A stretch of 64,000 nucleotides of DNA, taken from NCBI GenBank assembly GCA_002937455.1, contig PTJZ01000002.1, forward strand, positions 353,365-417,364, in the 5' to 3' direction. Each line of letters starts with the position of its first letter. Position 1 is the stretch's first letter. A program made the position numbers and the translations under genes. The DNA is from Alphaproteobacteria bacterium MarineAlpha11_Bin1 (lineage in GTDB: Bacteria; Pseudomonadota; Alphaproteobacteria; MPNO01; UBA830). Under the pieces are notes generated by a model that saw only the letters and a list, made by a program, of their open reading frames with translations, had not been told where the DNA came from and did no database searches. Of the stretch, positions 17,775 to 27,726 are shown in pieces.

Positions 17775-19079
17775 TCATTTGTTCATCATTTTTTCGGGCA
17801 AGTATGTTGCCAGCTCCGGAAAGATAACTAATAAAATTACTGCTATCTGAAGTATCACAAAGAATGGGAAAGCTGCCCGTGCAATCTCAATAATGTTGCG
17901 ACCTGTAAGTCCCTGCAAAACGAAAAGATTGAAACCAACAGGCGGAGTTATTTGTGACATTTCTACTACAAGAACTAGATAAATCCCGAACCACATGAGA
18001 TCAATGCCAGCAGCTTGTATCATTGGCATTACTATCGAAGTCGTCAGGAGAACTACAGAAATGCCATCGAGGAAACACCCTAGAATGATAAAAAATAGCG
18101 TCAACGAAGCTATTAACCCGTAACGTCCGAGACCCAATTCCCCGATCCAAAATGCCAAGGCTCTCGGTATACCTGTAAAGCCCATTGCAACGGTTAGAAA
18201 GGCCGCCCCAACAAAAATAAAGCTGATCATACAGGATGTACGGGTAGCGCCCATAAGGCTCTCTATAAAAATAGATTTGGATAAACCGCCAGCACCCCAT
18301 GCTAAAATTAGAGAACCAACAACACCAACTGCAGCTGCTTCAACTGGTGTAGCAATACCTGCATAAATGGAACCTAGAACAGCAACAATCAGCGCGAGGA
18401 TCGGCAAAAGGCGGCGACCTTCATAGACCTTTGCCCAGAAACTTAGCTTGATGTCATTCTTGGGAACTTTGCTGGGGTTTAATAAGGCCCATAAAATCAC
18501 GAAACTCATAAAAAGAGCCATCAACATTATTCCTGGCAGGATGCCAGCAATAAAAAGCCTAGCGATCGATAGTTCGGCGGCAATCCCATAAACGATTAAA
18601 ATAATTGAAGGAGGAATAAGGAGCCCGAGTGTCCCGGAACCAGCTAGTGTCCCGATAGCCATTCTGTCATCGTAACCACGCTTCCGCAGTTCCGGCATCG
18701 ACATTCGGCCGATCGTTACGGCAGTGGCAGCCGATGAGCCAGAAATTGCCGCGAAGACGCCGCAAGCAACCACATTTACGTGAAGGAGCCTTCCTGGAAG
18801 TCGTGTAACCCACGGTGCAATTCCCTTGAACATATCCTCCGATAGCCGAGTTCGGAAAAGTATCTCCCCCATCCATACAAATAATGGTAACGCGATAAGA
18901 GAGAATGTGGTTGTTGAACCCCATGTAGTAGTCGCGAGGACGGATCCAACGGGTGCGGAAGTAAAAGCCATCATCGCAACTACCGCCACCCCAATAAGTG
19001 CTAATGCGACCCAGAGGCCCGCACCCAAGAGAAGAAATAATAAAAAGGCCAAAATGAGAGAGATCGAGAAAATATCCAA
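17775..19079 (-). CDS. dctM: TRAP transporter large permease (DctM-type)
   Basis: 434 residues with about 12 membrane segments. Typical motifs are visible: FTSAPVGSVLATTTWGS, ALPLFVWMGEILFR, GSSAATAVTIGRMSMPELRKRGYD, TLAGSGTLGLLIPPSIILIVYG and SQITPPVGFNLFVLQGLTG. It is the sodium-coupled transport subunit for the solute delivered by the binding protein encoded upstream. It follows the small subunit by 10 bases in the same operon. Confidence 0.95.
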   Translation of the reverse strand: MDIFSISLILAFLLFLLLGAGLWVALALIGVAVVAMMAFTSAPVGSVLATTTWGSTTTFSLIALPLFVWMGEILFRTRLSEDMFKGIAPWVTRLPGRLLHVNVVACGVFAAISGSSAATAVTIGRMSMPELRKRGYDDRMAIGTLAGSGTLGLLIPPSIILIVYGIAAELSIARLFIAGILPGIMLMALFMSFVILWALLNPSKVPKNDIKLSFWAKVYEGRRLLPILALIVAVLGSIYAGIATPVEAAAVGVVGSLILAWGAGGLSKSIFIESLMGATRTSCMISFIFVGAAFLTVAMGFTGIPRALAFWIGELGLGRYGLIASLTLFFIILGCFLDGISVVLLTTSIVMPMIQAAGIDLMWFGIYLVLVVEMSQITPPVGFNLFVLQGLTGRNIIEIARAAFPFFVILQIAVILLVIFPELATYLPEKMMNK

Positions 19080-19089
19080 TACTATACCT

Positions 19090-19626
19090 CTATAAGTCCT
19101 GGAGAGCTTTGCGCGCCAGCTCCTCCTCTCTGGCTTCCATTTTTAAATGCTGCGGAATTCTGCCCGCTAAAATCGTGAACAATTCATCGATGAATGCGAT
19201 TGAAATGGCTACTAGTCCTAGTGCAATCCCAAACTGGGGTATCCATAATGGGGTTTTGATTAACCCATGACCTACGTCCCCAAATATATAAGAATCGATG
19301 GTAAAAGCACAAAAATGCCAACAAAAATAGATGCTAAGTACACATCCGCAAAATAGACAAAAAATATCGAGTTTTTTCCTGAAAAATAAAGGGACTCTTT
19401 TCAGCAAAATAGAAACTCGGATGTGCTGTCCATGCGCCAAGGTATGAGCTAATCCAAGGAACATTGCTGATGCTAGACAATAACCTGCAAATTCGGTTGC
19501 GGCAGGAATCATGACACCTGCCATCCTTCCGGTAAGCTCCGCCAAAATCGAGAGCGCGATTGATATGATACAAACTGCCGAAAGGACACCACAAACATCG
19601 TAGAATTTGTCAAGGATGTATCTCAT
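19090..19626 (-). CDS. dctQ: TRAP transporter small permease (DctQ-type)
   Basis: 178 residues with four hydrophobic segments (about 12-36, 44-62, 84-110, 130-155), the DctQ layout. The pre-TM2 FAGYCLASAMFLGLAHTLAHGQHIRVSIL is the family signature. It lies between the binding-protein gene and dctM on the minus strand. Confidence 0.93.
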   Translation of the reverse strand: MRYILDKFYDVCGVLSAVCIISIALSILAELTGRMAGVMIPAATEFAGYCLASAMFLGLAHTLAHGQHIRVSILLKRVPLFFRKKLDIFCLFCGCVLSIYFCWHFCAFTIDSYIFGDVGHGLIKTPLWIPQFGIALGLVAISIAFIDELFTILAGRIPQHLKMEAREEELARKALQDL

Positions 19627-19657
19627 GACAGAAGTAATTTATTTTAGAAGAAGGTGA

Positions 19658-19691
19658 TTAGGTGGGACATGGTTTTACACGTCCCACCTAA
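19658..19691 (-). promoter_or_regulatory. Perfect inverted repeat between dctP and dctQ
   Basis: TTAGGTGGGAC (19658-19668) pairs base for base with GTCCCACCTAA (19681-19691) across a 12-base loop. There is no T-run behind it on the minus strand, so it is more likely an mRNA-stabilising or partial-termination hairpin that raises binding-protein over permease expression than a full terminator. Confidence 0.65.
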
Positions 19692-19694
19692 TAA

Positions 19695-20672
19695 TTATTT
19701 AGAGGCGTTAAACGTGTCCAAAATCTTCTTACCGTCGGGGCCGGCTTTTGAGAGCCAGTCTTTTATCAAAGTCTGACCAACCGCTCTCATGCCATTCATC
19801 AGTGCTGGCTTAGCCTGAACAACAGTCAGTTTTTTCTTAAGGGTACTAACCATCTTGTCATTCTCTTTGGCACTCATATCCCACCCCCGGGATTCCGCGG
19901 ACGCCGACGCTGCCATAACCGCATCGAGATTCTTCTTGTTCAGCTTTTTAAGAACCCTTGTATTCGCAATCACCATGTTCTTACCTAGCCCAGCCTTTAT
20001 GTCATGGTAATGACTAAGAAAATCCCATGACTTTGTAAGTACACCTGTAGTGGCCGATGTTACCATCGCATCCACTATGCCAGTAGAAAACGCTTGAGGT
20101 ATATCAACAAGCTGAACAGTCGTTGGAATCGCGCCTACAGCTTCCGCAAACCGCGACAGCGTTGCGTTGTATGCTCTAAATTTTAGCCCTTTGAAGTCGT
20201 CTACCGATTTTAACTCTCTCTTTGCGTAAAAGCCTTGGGGTGGCCAGGGCACCGAATAAAGCAGCGTAATCCCCTTCTTTGCCAACCGTTTAGCAATGAA
20301 TGGTTTGGAGGCATCCCAAAGTCGTTTACCTTCACCATAAGTTTCTGCCAAAAACAAAAGTGAATCAACCTCATAAACCCTGTCTTCGTTTGCGAGAAAC
20401 GAGATAAGGGTCTCACCTAATTGCACCTGACCCGTCTGAACCGCACGGTGAATCTCAGGCAGTTTAAAAAGTGAGGAAGCGCTGTGGACGGTGATTTGAA
20501 TTTGGCCGCCAGTTTTTGAGCCAATTTCTTTTGCAAATTGATGGATATTTTGCGTGTGAAAAAATGGGTCAGGGAAAGGTGTTGGCATGTTCCATTTGTC
20601 TGCCGCACATGCAGCGCTACTTATCACGCAGGCAGTTAGTCCTGATAGGATAACGGAAGAAACTTTACGCAT
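19695..20672 (-). CDS. dctP: TRAP transporter periplasmic solute-binding protein (DctP-type)
   Basis: 325 residues with a cleavable signal (ILSGLTACVISSAACA, about 1-23). The mature protein has DctP landmarks: HNIHQFAKEIGSKTGG-like helix, GQVQLGETLISFLANEDRVYEVDSLLFLAETY, DFKGLKFRAYN with the carboxylate-binding Arg, and GIVDAMVTSATTG. It binds an organic acid in the periplasm for DctQM. GGAGATCAAATA precedes the ATG. The linked racemase-superfamily enzyme suggests a dicarboxylate or 2-substituted acid. Confidence 0.93.
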   Translation of the reverse strand: MRKVSSVILSGLTACVISSAACAADKWNMPTPFPDPFFHTQNIHQFAKEIGSKTGGQIQITVHSASSLFKLPEIHRAVQTGQVQLGETLISFLANEDRVYEVDSLLFLAETYGEGKRLWDASKPFIAKRLAKKGITLLYSVPWPPQGFYAKRELKSVDDFKGLKFRAYNATLSRFAEAVGAIPTTVQLVDIPQAFSTGIVDAMVTSATTGVLTKSWDFLSHYHDIKAGLGKNMVIANTRVLKKLNKKNLDAVMAASASAESRGWDMSAKENDKMVSTLKKKLTVVQAKPALMNGMRAVGQTLIKDWLSKAGPDGKKILDTFNASK

Positions 20673-21000
20673 TATTTGATCTCCATATTTAAGCGGGCAT
20701 CAATCCTTTAGAAGGACTATCTTTTCTTTATAAAAAAGACCCTTAATTCCCAGCAAATGAGCATTATTACGCTAAAAAAATTGTTTGTCGAATCCAACTA
20801 AATGTATCTACTTTCATTAGGATTAATCTAAAAGAAATCCGACGGGTGCAATATTTTTGTCGATGGCTTTTGAGATGAACGAAAATTGCCAAAAAATATT
20901 TGGTGCCTAGTCTTAAAACAAACAAAAACCTATTCGATCGATCTTAAATCATTAAAGCAACAGAACGCTACTGAGTTGGATAATGATGAGGCTTTAGAAA
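20673..21000. other. Divergent promoter region (TRAP operon / LLM monooxygenase)
   Basis: AT-rich spacer. The open frame of the LLM gene extends back to 20886 but has no homologous character there. It presumably holds the promoters for both directions. No operator repeat identified. Confidence 0.4.
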
Positions 21001-22019
21001 TGCGATTTGGAATATGGACTCCCCTCCCTCATAGCGTCCGAATAGAAGCGGATATGGCGATAGCAATCAATGATCTCTCGTCAAAAGGACAAGGTGGAAA
21101 GGAGGATAGGTCGTTTTCACTTGCACTTTCGGTTATAAAAAAAGCAGAAAAACTTGGTTTTGAAACAACTTTGATAGCTGAAAGATATATTGGACCTGAC
21201 CTTGAAGCATGGATTATGGCTTCAGCGATGGTAGCAGAGACAAAATCTATCGAATTAATGGTCGCTGCTCATCCGGGTATTTTACATCCACAGATAGTAG
21301 CGAAGATGGGCGCAAGTCTCGACCGTATCAGTGGAGGTCGGTTCGCCGTCAATGTTGTAAATGGCTGGTATAAAAAAGAATTTGAGGTTTTCGGAAACGG
21401 GGGTTGGCTGGATCGAAGTACTGAACGATATGCGCGAATGGGAGAATTTATGCATATTCTTAGGGGATTATGGTGCGAAAATAGCTTTAGTTTTAACGGA
21501 GCACATTTTCAATGTGAGGACGCCGTTTTACCAATCAAAACACTCCAACTTCCCAACCCACCGATTTATGCGGCAAGTGGTTCTAAAGAGGGTATGCTAG
21601 AAATTGCGAAGTACGCGGACGTCTGGTTTGCAAACTATGAACCAGGGATTAAAAACGCTAAAAAAAATATCGAAAAAATCTCTGCAGATATTAAAGAAAT
21701 GAAAAGACTTTCATGCGATTTGGGACGAGAACTTAAATACGCCATAAGCGCACACGTCATTTGTAAAGAAACTCGGAAGGAGGCACTTCAGCACGCTAGC
21801 GCCTTGGAAGCATACGGAAGTCGCGATCAAGTTTCTGCTGTCGCAGCAAAAGCACTAGGTGCTGGCCTGATTGGCACACCGGAGGATATTGTTAGTCGTT
21901 TGATTCAATTGAAGAACATTGGCATTGAAATTCCCATGCTCCATTTCCATCCCATGATGGAAGGAATGGAGACCTTTGCCAGAGAAATTATTCCGAGACT
22001 TTCTGGGATTGATCAATAA
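21001..22019 (+). CDS. LLM-class flavin-dependent monooxygenase (SsuD/SfnG-like)
   Basis: A 338-residue TIM-barrel luciferase-like enzyme. MRFGIWTPLPHSVR, KKAEKLGFETTLIAERYIG, LDRISGGRFAVNVVNGWYKKEFEVFG and RYARMGEFMHILRGLW are the pattern of FMNH2-dependent alkanesulfonate, dimethylsulfone and related C-S or C-N cleaving monooxygenases. I chose ATG 21001 (GAGG upstream, family-like N-terminus) over the 38-residue-longer start at 20886. It needs an FMN reductase partner, none of which is adjacent. It is divergent from the TRAP operon, which may import its substrate. Confidence 0.87.
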
Positions 22020-22053
22020 TCGTCCGCCATCAGGTCACTAATAAGAGGTGAGT

Positions 22054-22443
22054 ATGGAAACACTATCGCTGTTTTTCACAGCCCTCCTATTCGGGGGTAT
22101 GTGTCTTTACTCTTTCGGATTTGCTCCATTTGTATTTAACGCCCTTCCATCTGAATTAGCGGGACAGTTGATTAGGCGAGCATTCCCATATTTTTTTGTT
22201 TTCGTCTTTGGCGCATCAACTATTTCAGCGATTTTAGTTTTTTTTCGAGATCCATATGCTGCTGCAGTCCTCGGTGTTGTTGCACTTGTAACTGTGCCTG
22301 CTAGGCAAATTTTGATGCCGGCTATCAACAACGCGACAGATCAAGGAAAGAAACAGCACTTCAAACTTCTACATGGTCTATCTGTGATAGTGACGTTGAT
22401 GCAGATAGCCGCTAGTGCATATGTCTTGGCTAGATTTGTGTAA
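22054..22443 (+). CDS. DUF4149-like membrane protein
   Basis: 129 residues with four predicted membrane helices (about 5-25, 45-64, 69-88, 106-127). GGMCLYSFGFAPFVF and LPAINNATDQ-like spacing after TM3 fit DUF4149/TMEM205-type proteins. GAGGTGAGT lies before ATG 22054. It is 34 bases after the monooxygenase gene and probably co-transcribed. Function unknown. Confidence 0.72.
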   Translation: METLSLFFTALLFGGMCLYSFGFAPFVFNALPSELAGQLIRRAFPYFFVFVFGASTISAILVFFRDPYAAAVLGVVALVTVPARQILMPAINNATDQGKKQHFKLLHGLSVIVTLMQIAASAYVLARFV

Positions 22444-22624
22444 ATGTCGGGAACGAATCGTCCATCCACCCAAACCCATTTCTCTTGATCTGTCATAAAT
22501 AGTAGATATCAGACAACTAAAATTACAAACTCGCGTATTGAGGACAGGCTTTTAATACCGTTCCATTTTTCTTGCAGGACGTACGTTACCTAGCCAGAAT
22601 TGCGGTAATTTTTAGGGATATGGC

Positions 22625-23218
22625 ATGCTGCCGGCTATTGAGAACTTCATTTCTGAATTTAGGTGTCTATATGCGTTGGATATCGACGACTTAGAGCGTT
22701 TCCGACAGGGTATCCCGATGCTCGAAAATCTGCTTTTTGATAAAGAGTTAAAAGCCCGTTCAATGAGTTGGCCTTCGCGAAATGATCCGGAAAAGGGGCA
22801 CTACGAAAATCTCTTGTTTTATGAAGACCCTGATTACGGATTCGTCCTTAATGCCCTGATCAAAGAGCCTGGAGAGGAAACACCAGTTCACGATCACGGG
22901 GATGTTCTCACCGTGTATGGCGTGATGTTGGGTGGGGAGACCGTAAAGCGCTACCGGCGTATCGATTGCGGTGTTGCGGAAGATAAGGATGAAGGAATAA
23001 AACTTGAACAAGTTGGCAATAATCAGGTGCAACCAGGCTATATTGATTTCGTCCCGCCCGGTGAAATCCACGTTGAACATAATGGGCCCCACCGCACCAT
23101 CGGCCTGATATTGCGAAACGGAAATGTCGGCAAAAACCTACAATCCTGGTACGATACCGAGGCAGGTACCCGGAGCCGCCGCTACGGTCCAAAACAGGTG
23201 CCGTACGAATTAATATAG
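22625..23218 (+). CDS. Cysteine-dioxygenase-like cupin protein
   Basis: 197 residues with the cupin fold of cysteine/3-mercaptopropionate dioxygenases. Iron ligands are visible as His89 and His91 (PVHDHGD) and His149 (PPGEIHVEH). The second motif lies in DFVPPGEIHVEHNG, and the tail YDTEAGTRSRRYGPKQ resembles the family. Non-heme Fe(II) thiol dioxygenases oxidise a thiol to a sulfinate. With the sulfur-type monooxygenase two genes upstream, a sulfur-compound route is possible. Confidence 0.75.
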   Translation: MLPAIENFISEFRCLYALDIDDLERFRQGIPMLENLLFDKELKARSMSWPSRNDPEKGHYENLLFYEDPDYGFVLNALIKEPGEETPVHDHGDVLTVYGVMLGGETVKRYRRIDCGVAEDKDEGIKLEQVGNNQVQPGYIDFVPPGEIHVEHNGPHRTIGLILRNGNVGKNLQSWYDTEAGTRSRRYGPKQVPYELI

Positions 23219-24124
23219 AATATCTTTACATGAAGGGCCTAAGATCCAAGAGTATTTCACAAGACTCAATACACAGGTTCATGACTGCGTCGTGTGCTAC
23301 AACCCGAACAAATCATCGTATTATCTCTACGTTCTCGCACCCTGAATCAGAGTTTTGTGGTCTTCTCATCTTTTTTTTCGCCCATGGTGGCGACCCACAT
23401 CTCTTGTCGAGGAGACAGTCGTCCACCATCAAATCACTAATAAAATGCTGTTCCCGGGATAATTCTTCTTGACGATCATTCGATACACTCCTCGCCTTTT
23501 CTGACCCGTTCCGCATTGCAACCTTCAACCACATAAGCCCGTTCAATTTGTGCTGGGGACCAAAGATACCAGTAAAAGCGCCTCTCCAAGGAATAATTGA
23601 GAGTGAGCATATTGCTCATTCGCTGACAGCCCGATCCAAGACAAACCCACATATTTTGCAGTGAGGAAAAGCTGCGGTGGCTGGAGGCACACCACCGCAG
23701 CCTGAATAGCACAGGGGACGGAGAGCTCTCCTGTGCCTGGGGGTATCGTTTCGCTTTTCACAAAGCGCCACTCAGTCATACTCGATTACTTTCCGGTTTA
23801 TTCCTTCCATGCTCCCAAGCATCCTCCGTGTCACACATAAAACCCGCAAAGAATTATGCAGGATCGAAAAGAGCAAAAGACAGACAGAATTTTAGGGTGC
23901 GTGTCCGTGTACGTATGCCGAGTGAATAGCTTTTGCCCATACTCAATCTGTATGAGGTCAATGTGTCCAAAATTGGTAAAGAATTAGGCTATTCCAAGGC
24001 AATCCCAGATGACGCGATAGATATAAACTCGGATTAGCGTTAGTCAGGAAGCGGATTAACAGCCTACTGACTAACTATATACCGAGACCAAAGGCTGTGA
24101 CGAACGCAACCAGATCAAAGTGTA
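23219..24124. other. Long stretch without a recognised gene
   Basis: About 900 bases. Short overlapping frames occur on the minus strand (23313-23779). One of them, from ATG near 23618 down to 23476, gives a coherent 47-residue peptide ending RVRKGEECIE, but it has no clear ribosome site or family. Nothing else seen. Confidence 0.3.
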
Positions 24125-25015
24125 TCACGAACCGACGGAGTAAAAAATATAGTCAGGGTCCTGAGTTTTTAAATGCTGGGCCAAGTCCCACCGCTCAACC
24201 TCATCAAAAATCTCTTCTATTAAGCCTTCTGGAAGGGCTGTATTCATGAAACGCTCGCCTCTACTGAATACAGAAAAATCCCATTCGTGATCAGAAAAAT
24301 TTGCAGGCACACAATGCTGCCATGTAGGTAGGTATTTCTGTAAATCATTTTTTATGGCATTTTCAGCAGCTGCTAGTGCATTTCCATAGCGGCGAATAAC
24401 GTCTTTTTCCATATGGCTCGGCACCCACCATATTGTGATAAATTCATCTTCTATGATTGGCCGCATGCCCAACTGCTTCGCCATATCAATTTGCGGCGGC
24501 AGTAAACTGGCCGCCTCTACCTCACCAGAAATCAATGCCTCTAGCCGCGCAGAGAAACCGCCCACGTTGAGACAGTTTATCTTGTCCAACGATAGAAACT
24601 TCTCAAGCCGATAGGGAACATTAAAATGACTGCCGGCGCGCATTCCAACTGCTATAGGAACATCAGCCAAGTCTTCCGGCTTTTTTATATTGGAGTCGGG
24701 TCGAACAAATATACCCCATGGAGATATACCATAAAAATCTTTTACAGCCCGTCCCATTCCAGATGCCGCGTTACTAACGGTACCCCACTGGCAGGCACAC
24801 TGTATTACATTGTCATCTTCGCCATCTGCAAAAGGCTTGTCCTGTGGTCGTTCAAAATAATCTAAGCCTTTCCAGCTCTCCTGAGTTCCACGAAAAACGC
24901 TCATGTCGAATTCAACGTCGAGACCTTCGTGATTAAAAAACCCCTGCTCCATGGCAACAAATTCATTGATGCCCATCCCCTTTGGCGCGACTCGAACTGG
25001 TAAAAGATCTGGCAT
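24125..25015 (-). CDS. Leaderless substrate-binding-fold protein (NMT1/THI5-like)
   Basis: 296 residues beginning directly with a binding-protein strand (LLPVRVAPKGMGINEFVAME). There is no signal peptide and no transporter genes lie nearby. It is paralogous to the proteins at 52755 and 54761. Shared motifs are the N-terminal N/D-E/W-V-A start, C-A-C-x-W (Cys73, Cys75), SPWGIFV and IAVGMRAGSH (His130). ATG 25015 is preceded by GGGAG; an in-frame TTG at 25033 is less likely. Annotation pipelines would call it an ABC substrate-binding protein. The cytosolic form and the two other copies beside Rieske oxygenases suggest an enzyme of the Pht5/THI5 type instead. Confidence 0.75.
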   Translation of the reverse strand: MPDLLPVRVAPKGMGINEFVAMEQGFFNHEGLDVEFDMSVFRGTQESWKGLDYFERPQDKPFADGEDDNVIQCACQWGTVSNAASGMGRAVKDFYGISPWGIFVRPDSNIKKPEDLADVPIAVGMRAGSHFNVPYRLEKFLSLDKINCLNVGGFSARLEALISGEVEAASLLPPQIDMAKQLGMRPIIEDEFITIWWVPSHMEKDVIRRYGNALAAAENAIKNDLQKYLPTWQHCVPANFSDHEWDFSVFSRGERFMNTALPEGLIEEIFDEVERWDLAQHLKTQDPDYIFYSVGS

Positions 25016-25355
25016 GGTCAACTTTTCTCCCAAGCTATTTATAAGCTACCCTAACCAAACAGGGTGCAATTTTTCAAGTAGGTACTGAGCCGCAGATCAA
25101 AATGCCAGAAGATGCTTGTCAAAATCATAAAATTAAAATCGTCGCTTTGCAGGAGCTCGCGCGTGATTGCGGCCGTAAGAAATACAAAGGGTGTTGAGTA
25201 GGACTCCACCCTTCCAATCAAACTAAAAAATCGCGCTCAATTACTCCATTTGATCCCAACTTCAGGGAACAACGATGCTGTCTGGCGAAGTTTTTGGTCG
25301 ATGCTAACTTTTGAATTTGCTGGCGTTGATGCGGGATAATTAATCACCGCCGTAC
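25016..25355. other. Intergenic region
   Basis: 340 bases upstream of the leaderless binding-fold gene. No gene or clear repeat seen. Confidence 0.3.
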
Positions 25356-25934
25356 CTAGAAAAAACTGATTTTCCTCACATCAATTTCTGCTTCATGGTC
25401 CCTCCCAAACGCCACTATACCAATCGATTTAATACTTTTTGGATCGATGGTTTTTCTGAGGAGAACACCTGAGGGACGAAATTCGTTTAACAGCATCGTC
25501 GTCTCCGACCAATCTTCATTGGCCATGAAGCTCTGCTGGTAATACTGCCAAGGCAAGAAAGTACCTTTGGTGCGAATATGAACAAAATATTTCTGACCGT
25601 TACCCCTCAACGAGAGCTTCAATCCCTTGGTGTTTGACGGCAGGCCGGTGATGACCGATCTCCGAAATTGAATAAACCCGCCGTTGTTTTCCGTACTCAC
25701 CTTTCCGACCATTCGAGCGAAACTCGCATTATCGTCAACGCTAAAAGACAATTGTCCGCTTGAAATACCCCCCATTACCGTGTCGGCGATAAACTTCCAT
25801 CTGTCCTCGGGTTTGTTTTTAAAATCATCCAATAATTTTTGCTCGGCCATAGCGTTTTGCGACAGTATCAGTAAAAAACTTGCAAGGCAGATCTTGGCAT
25901 ACTTCTGGAGCCTTGGTGTCAGTCGGAGTGTCAT
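25356..25934 (-). CDS. CIA30 family secreted protein
   Basis: 192 residues with an N-terminal signal (ICLASFLLILSQNAMA, to about 30). The mature domain reads LLDDFKNKPEDRWKFIADTVMGGISSGQLS, GKVSTENNGGFIQFR and YYQQSF...WSETTMLLNEFRPS. This is the jelly-roll pattern of CIA30 (complex I intermediate-associated protein 30), related to carbohydrate-binding modules. Bacterial members are uncharacterised, and a periplasmic location is expected. Confidence 0.85.
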   Translation of the reverse strand: MTLRLTPRLQKYAKICLASFLLILSQNAMAEQKLLDDFKNKPEDRWKFIADTVMGGISSGQLSFSVDDNASFARMVGKVSTENNGGFIQFRRSVITGLPSNTKGLKLSLRGNGQKYFVHIRTKGTFLPWQYYQQSFMANEDWSETTMLLNEFRPSGVLLRKTIDPKSIKSIGIVAFGRDHEAEIDVRKISFF

Positions 25935-26199
25935 ATAACAATCTCACTACTTAACGTCCGTCCTGAAACATTTGTAAACCACAGCAGGGTCAACCTTGCG
26001 GCCGTCATGGTTCCAAGTTGGAGAGCTAAACTTAGTTGGTAAATCCTATTCGCAGGCTTCCATGTTATTCATAGGAACTTTTATTGCCACATTGTCGGGA
26101 AAAATAACAAGGTAAACGGCCGCTACCGTCGAAATTAACTCCATAGTGCTAACCCTCCTTCGTTTTTAATATCCTAATCAAGTTAGTTAGGATCAAATA

Positions 26200-26456
26200 A
26201 TGGAATTTGAAGAAGCAAAAATACTGGCTAAGAAAATTAAAAAATCGCTGTTAGCTGATAAACGCTAACGCGAGACAGTGGAGGACGATCAGGATAAATT
26301 AATAAGATTTGAAGAAAAAAATTGGAGGCCTTGAAACGGCTAACCGTTCAAATAACCTCGCTTAAATGGGTGTTGGAAGTAGGTTTCGCATTTATCGCGC
26401 TGAGCGTGATGGACCAATTAAATCATATCGATCCTCTCTTCAAAAACTGGAATTAG
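26200..26456 (+). pseudogene. Possible broken gene for a small coiled-coil membrane protein
   Basis: ATG 26200 opens 22 codons (MEFEEAKILAKKIKKSLLAD...) to a stop at 26266. The same frame continues after the stop with charged residues (ETVEDDQDKLIRFEEK). After a shift, another frame gives LEALKRLTVQITSLKWVLEV and a hydrophobic helix, ending at TAG 26454-26456. Together they would form an acidic/basic coiled coil followed by one membrane helix, but a stop and a frameshift interrupt it. It faces the outer-membrane gene tail to tail. Confidence 0.28.
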
Positions 26457-27154
26457 AAAGTTATGCCTAGAACCGCGCCGAGTTCCTTATAGGTGACATC
26501 CTCATAATTAATCCCAGCCAGATCAGTCGGTCCATCTATGCGACGAACAACACCCCGAAAACCCATATATATATTTTCCGTTAACAAATAGTTGATTCCA
26601 AAATAACCTGAGATCATCAACTCATCATCTTCTGTGTTCTCAATATCAGCAAAACCGATCCCTAAACCTAAATAGGGATAAAAAGCACCAAGTTGATTGA
26701 GATCATAGTATGCATTCAAGGAATAGGCTTTAGCGTCGTCACCAAACTCAGCGCCTGCGGCTTCAAGCTCTTCTTTCGTGACCCTGCCTGCCGCGGTAGT
26801 CAAAACGGTTCCATTGAAAGATAGTGCGGCACTTATATCGATGGCCTTCAGCTCGGCATCGAACTGCTGATAAGAAATGCCTACACGGATATTAGGATGT
26901 CCAATACCTTTAAGACCAATTTCCGTTCCAAGAGCCGTGGCGTTCTCATATTCGAACACACCGTCTATAGCAAGATTAAAGCCAGACGCTGCAACACTTG
27001 TGGTTCCATCTACATCGTCAATAAATACCTGAGAGATGTGACCCTCAAGATAGGGCTTAACATTAACCCCTTCCGCTAATGACACCGAGGGGAACAAAAC
27101 ACCAAAGAATAAAATTTGATTTAGAAATCTTTTGAACAAAACGCGTAAATTCAT
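26453..27154 (-). CDS. Outer-membrane beta-barrel protein
   Basis: 233 residues with a signal peptide (ILFFGVLFPSVSLA, to about 28). Alternating amphipathic strands end in a C-terminal Phe (LGAVLGITF), as expected for BAM-dependent barrels. YYDLNQLGAFYPYLGLGIGFADIE and YFGINYLLTENIYMGFRGVVRR resemble the OmpW/OprF-N-terminal eight-strand class. No peptidoglycan-binding domain. Function unknown; porin or adhesin-like. Confidence 0.78.
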   Translation of the reverse strand: MNLRVLFKRFLNQILFFGVLFPSVSLAEGVNVKPYLEGHISQVFIDDVDGTTSVAASGFNLAIDGVFEYENATALGTEIGLKGIGHPNIRVGISYQQFDAELKAIDISAALSFNGTVLTTAAGRVTKEELEAAGAEFGDDAKAYSLNAYYDLNQLGAFYPYLGLGIGFADIENTEDDELMISGYFGINYLLTENIYMGFRGVVRRIDGPTDLAGINYEDVTYKELGAVLGITF

Positions 27155-27526
27155 TGTTAACTTCCTTTCTAGAGAGAGTAAGACTCAACAACTAAACAGA
27201 AGTCTTTGAAGCAATGACTAAGAACGTGTTTCTAGACCTAAGGACCTTATGTTCAAATGAAAATAGGTAAGTGTCAATAGTTTGTGGCTCGATGCCAGAG
27301 GGTCTATTCAAATGCGTGAAGTCGATTGGCAATCGACGGATCCAGTTGATTTTTAGCAGCTTGTACGACTACCGGACACGGTTTGTTGAACTATCCCACA
27401 TCAGGGAATGCAGGTTAGAAATACCTATTTGGCATATTACAAGAGCAGCAGCTTGGTCCAAATCGCACAAACAATCGCACAATTGGGGTATTATCGTAGG
27501 AAGTATTTGATATAAAAGGAAAATTT
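27155..27526. other. Intergenic region
   Basis: About 370 bases between the barrel gene and tRNA-Glu. A 79-codon frame on the plus strand has no family resemblance. Nothing supported. Confidence 0.3.
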
Positions 27527-27602
27527 TGGCGACCCCAACGGGAGTCGAACCCGTGTCTCCACTGTGAAAGAGTGGTGTCCTAGGCCTCTAGACGATGGGG
27601 TC
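27527..27602 (-). tRNA. tRNA-Glu (anticodon UUC)
   Basis: The reverse strand folds as a 76-base tRNA: acceptor GACCCCA pairing with TGGGGTC, D arm GTCTAGAGGCCTAGGAC, anticodon loop CTTTCAC with anticodon TTC, T arm ACGGGTTCGACTCCCGT, discriminator G and an encoded CCA (27527-27529). Confidence 0.96.
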
Positions 27603-27726
27603 GCTAAGGAAGCGACTTAAACACAATTCACCTGAAAATCAACCAGTTATATGTAGCCCCGAGATTAGGAAAGTTCGACCCAAACCCACTGCTAATATTG
27701 CGGTATTACCGAACCGCGTCTTCTTG

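Noticed and set aside
24125..25015. Call as periplasmic ABC transporter substrate-binding protein
   Set aside because: No signal peptide and no permease or ATPase genes nearby; kept as a leaderless binding-fold protein.
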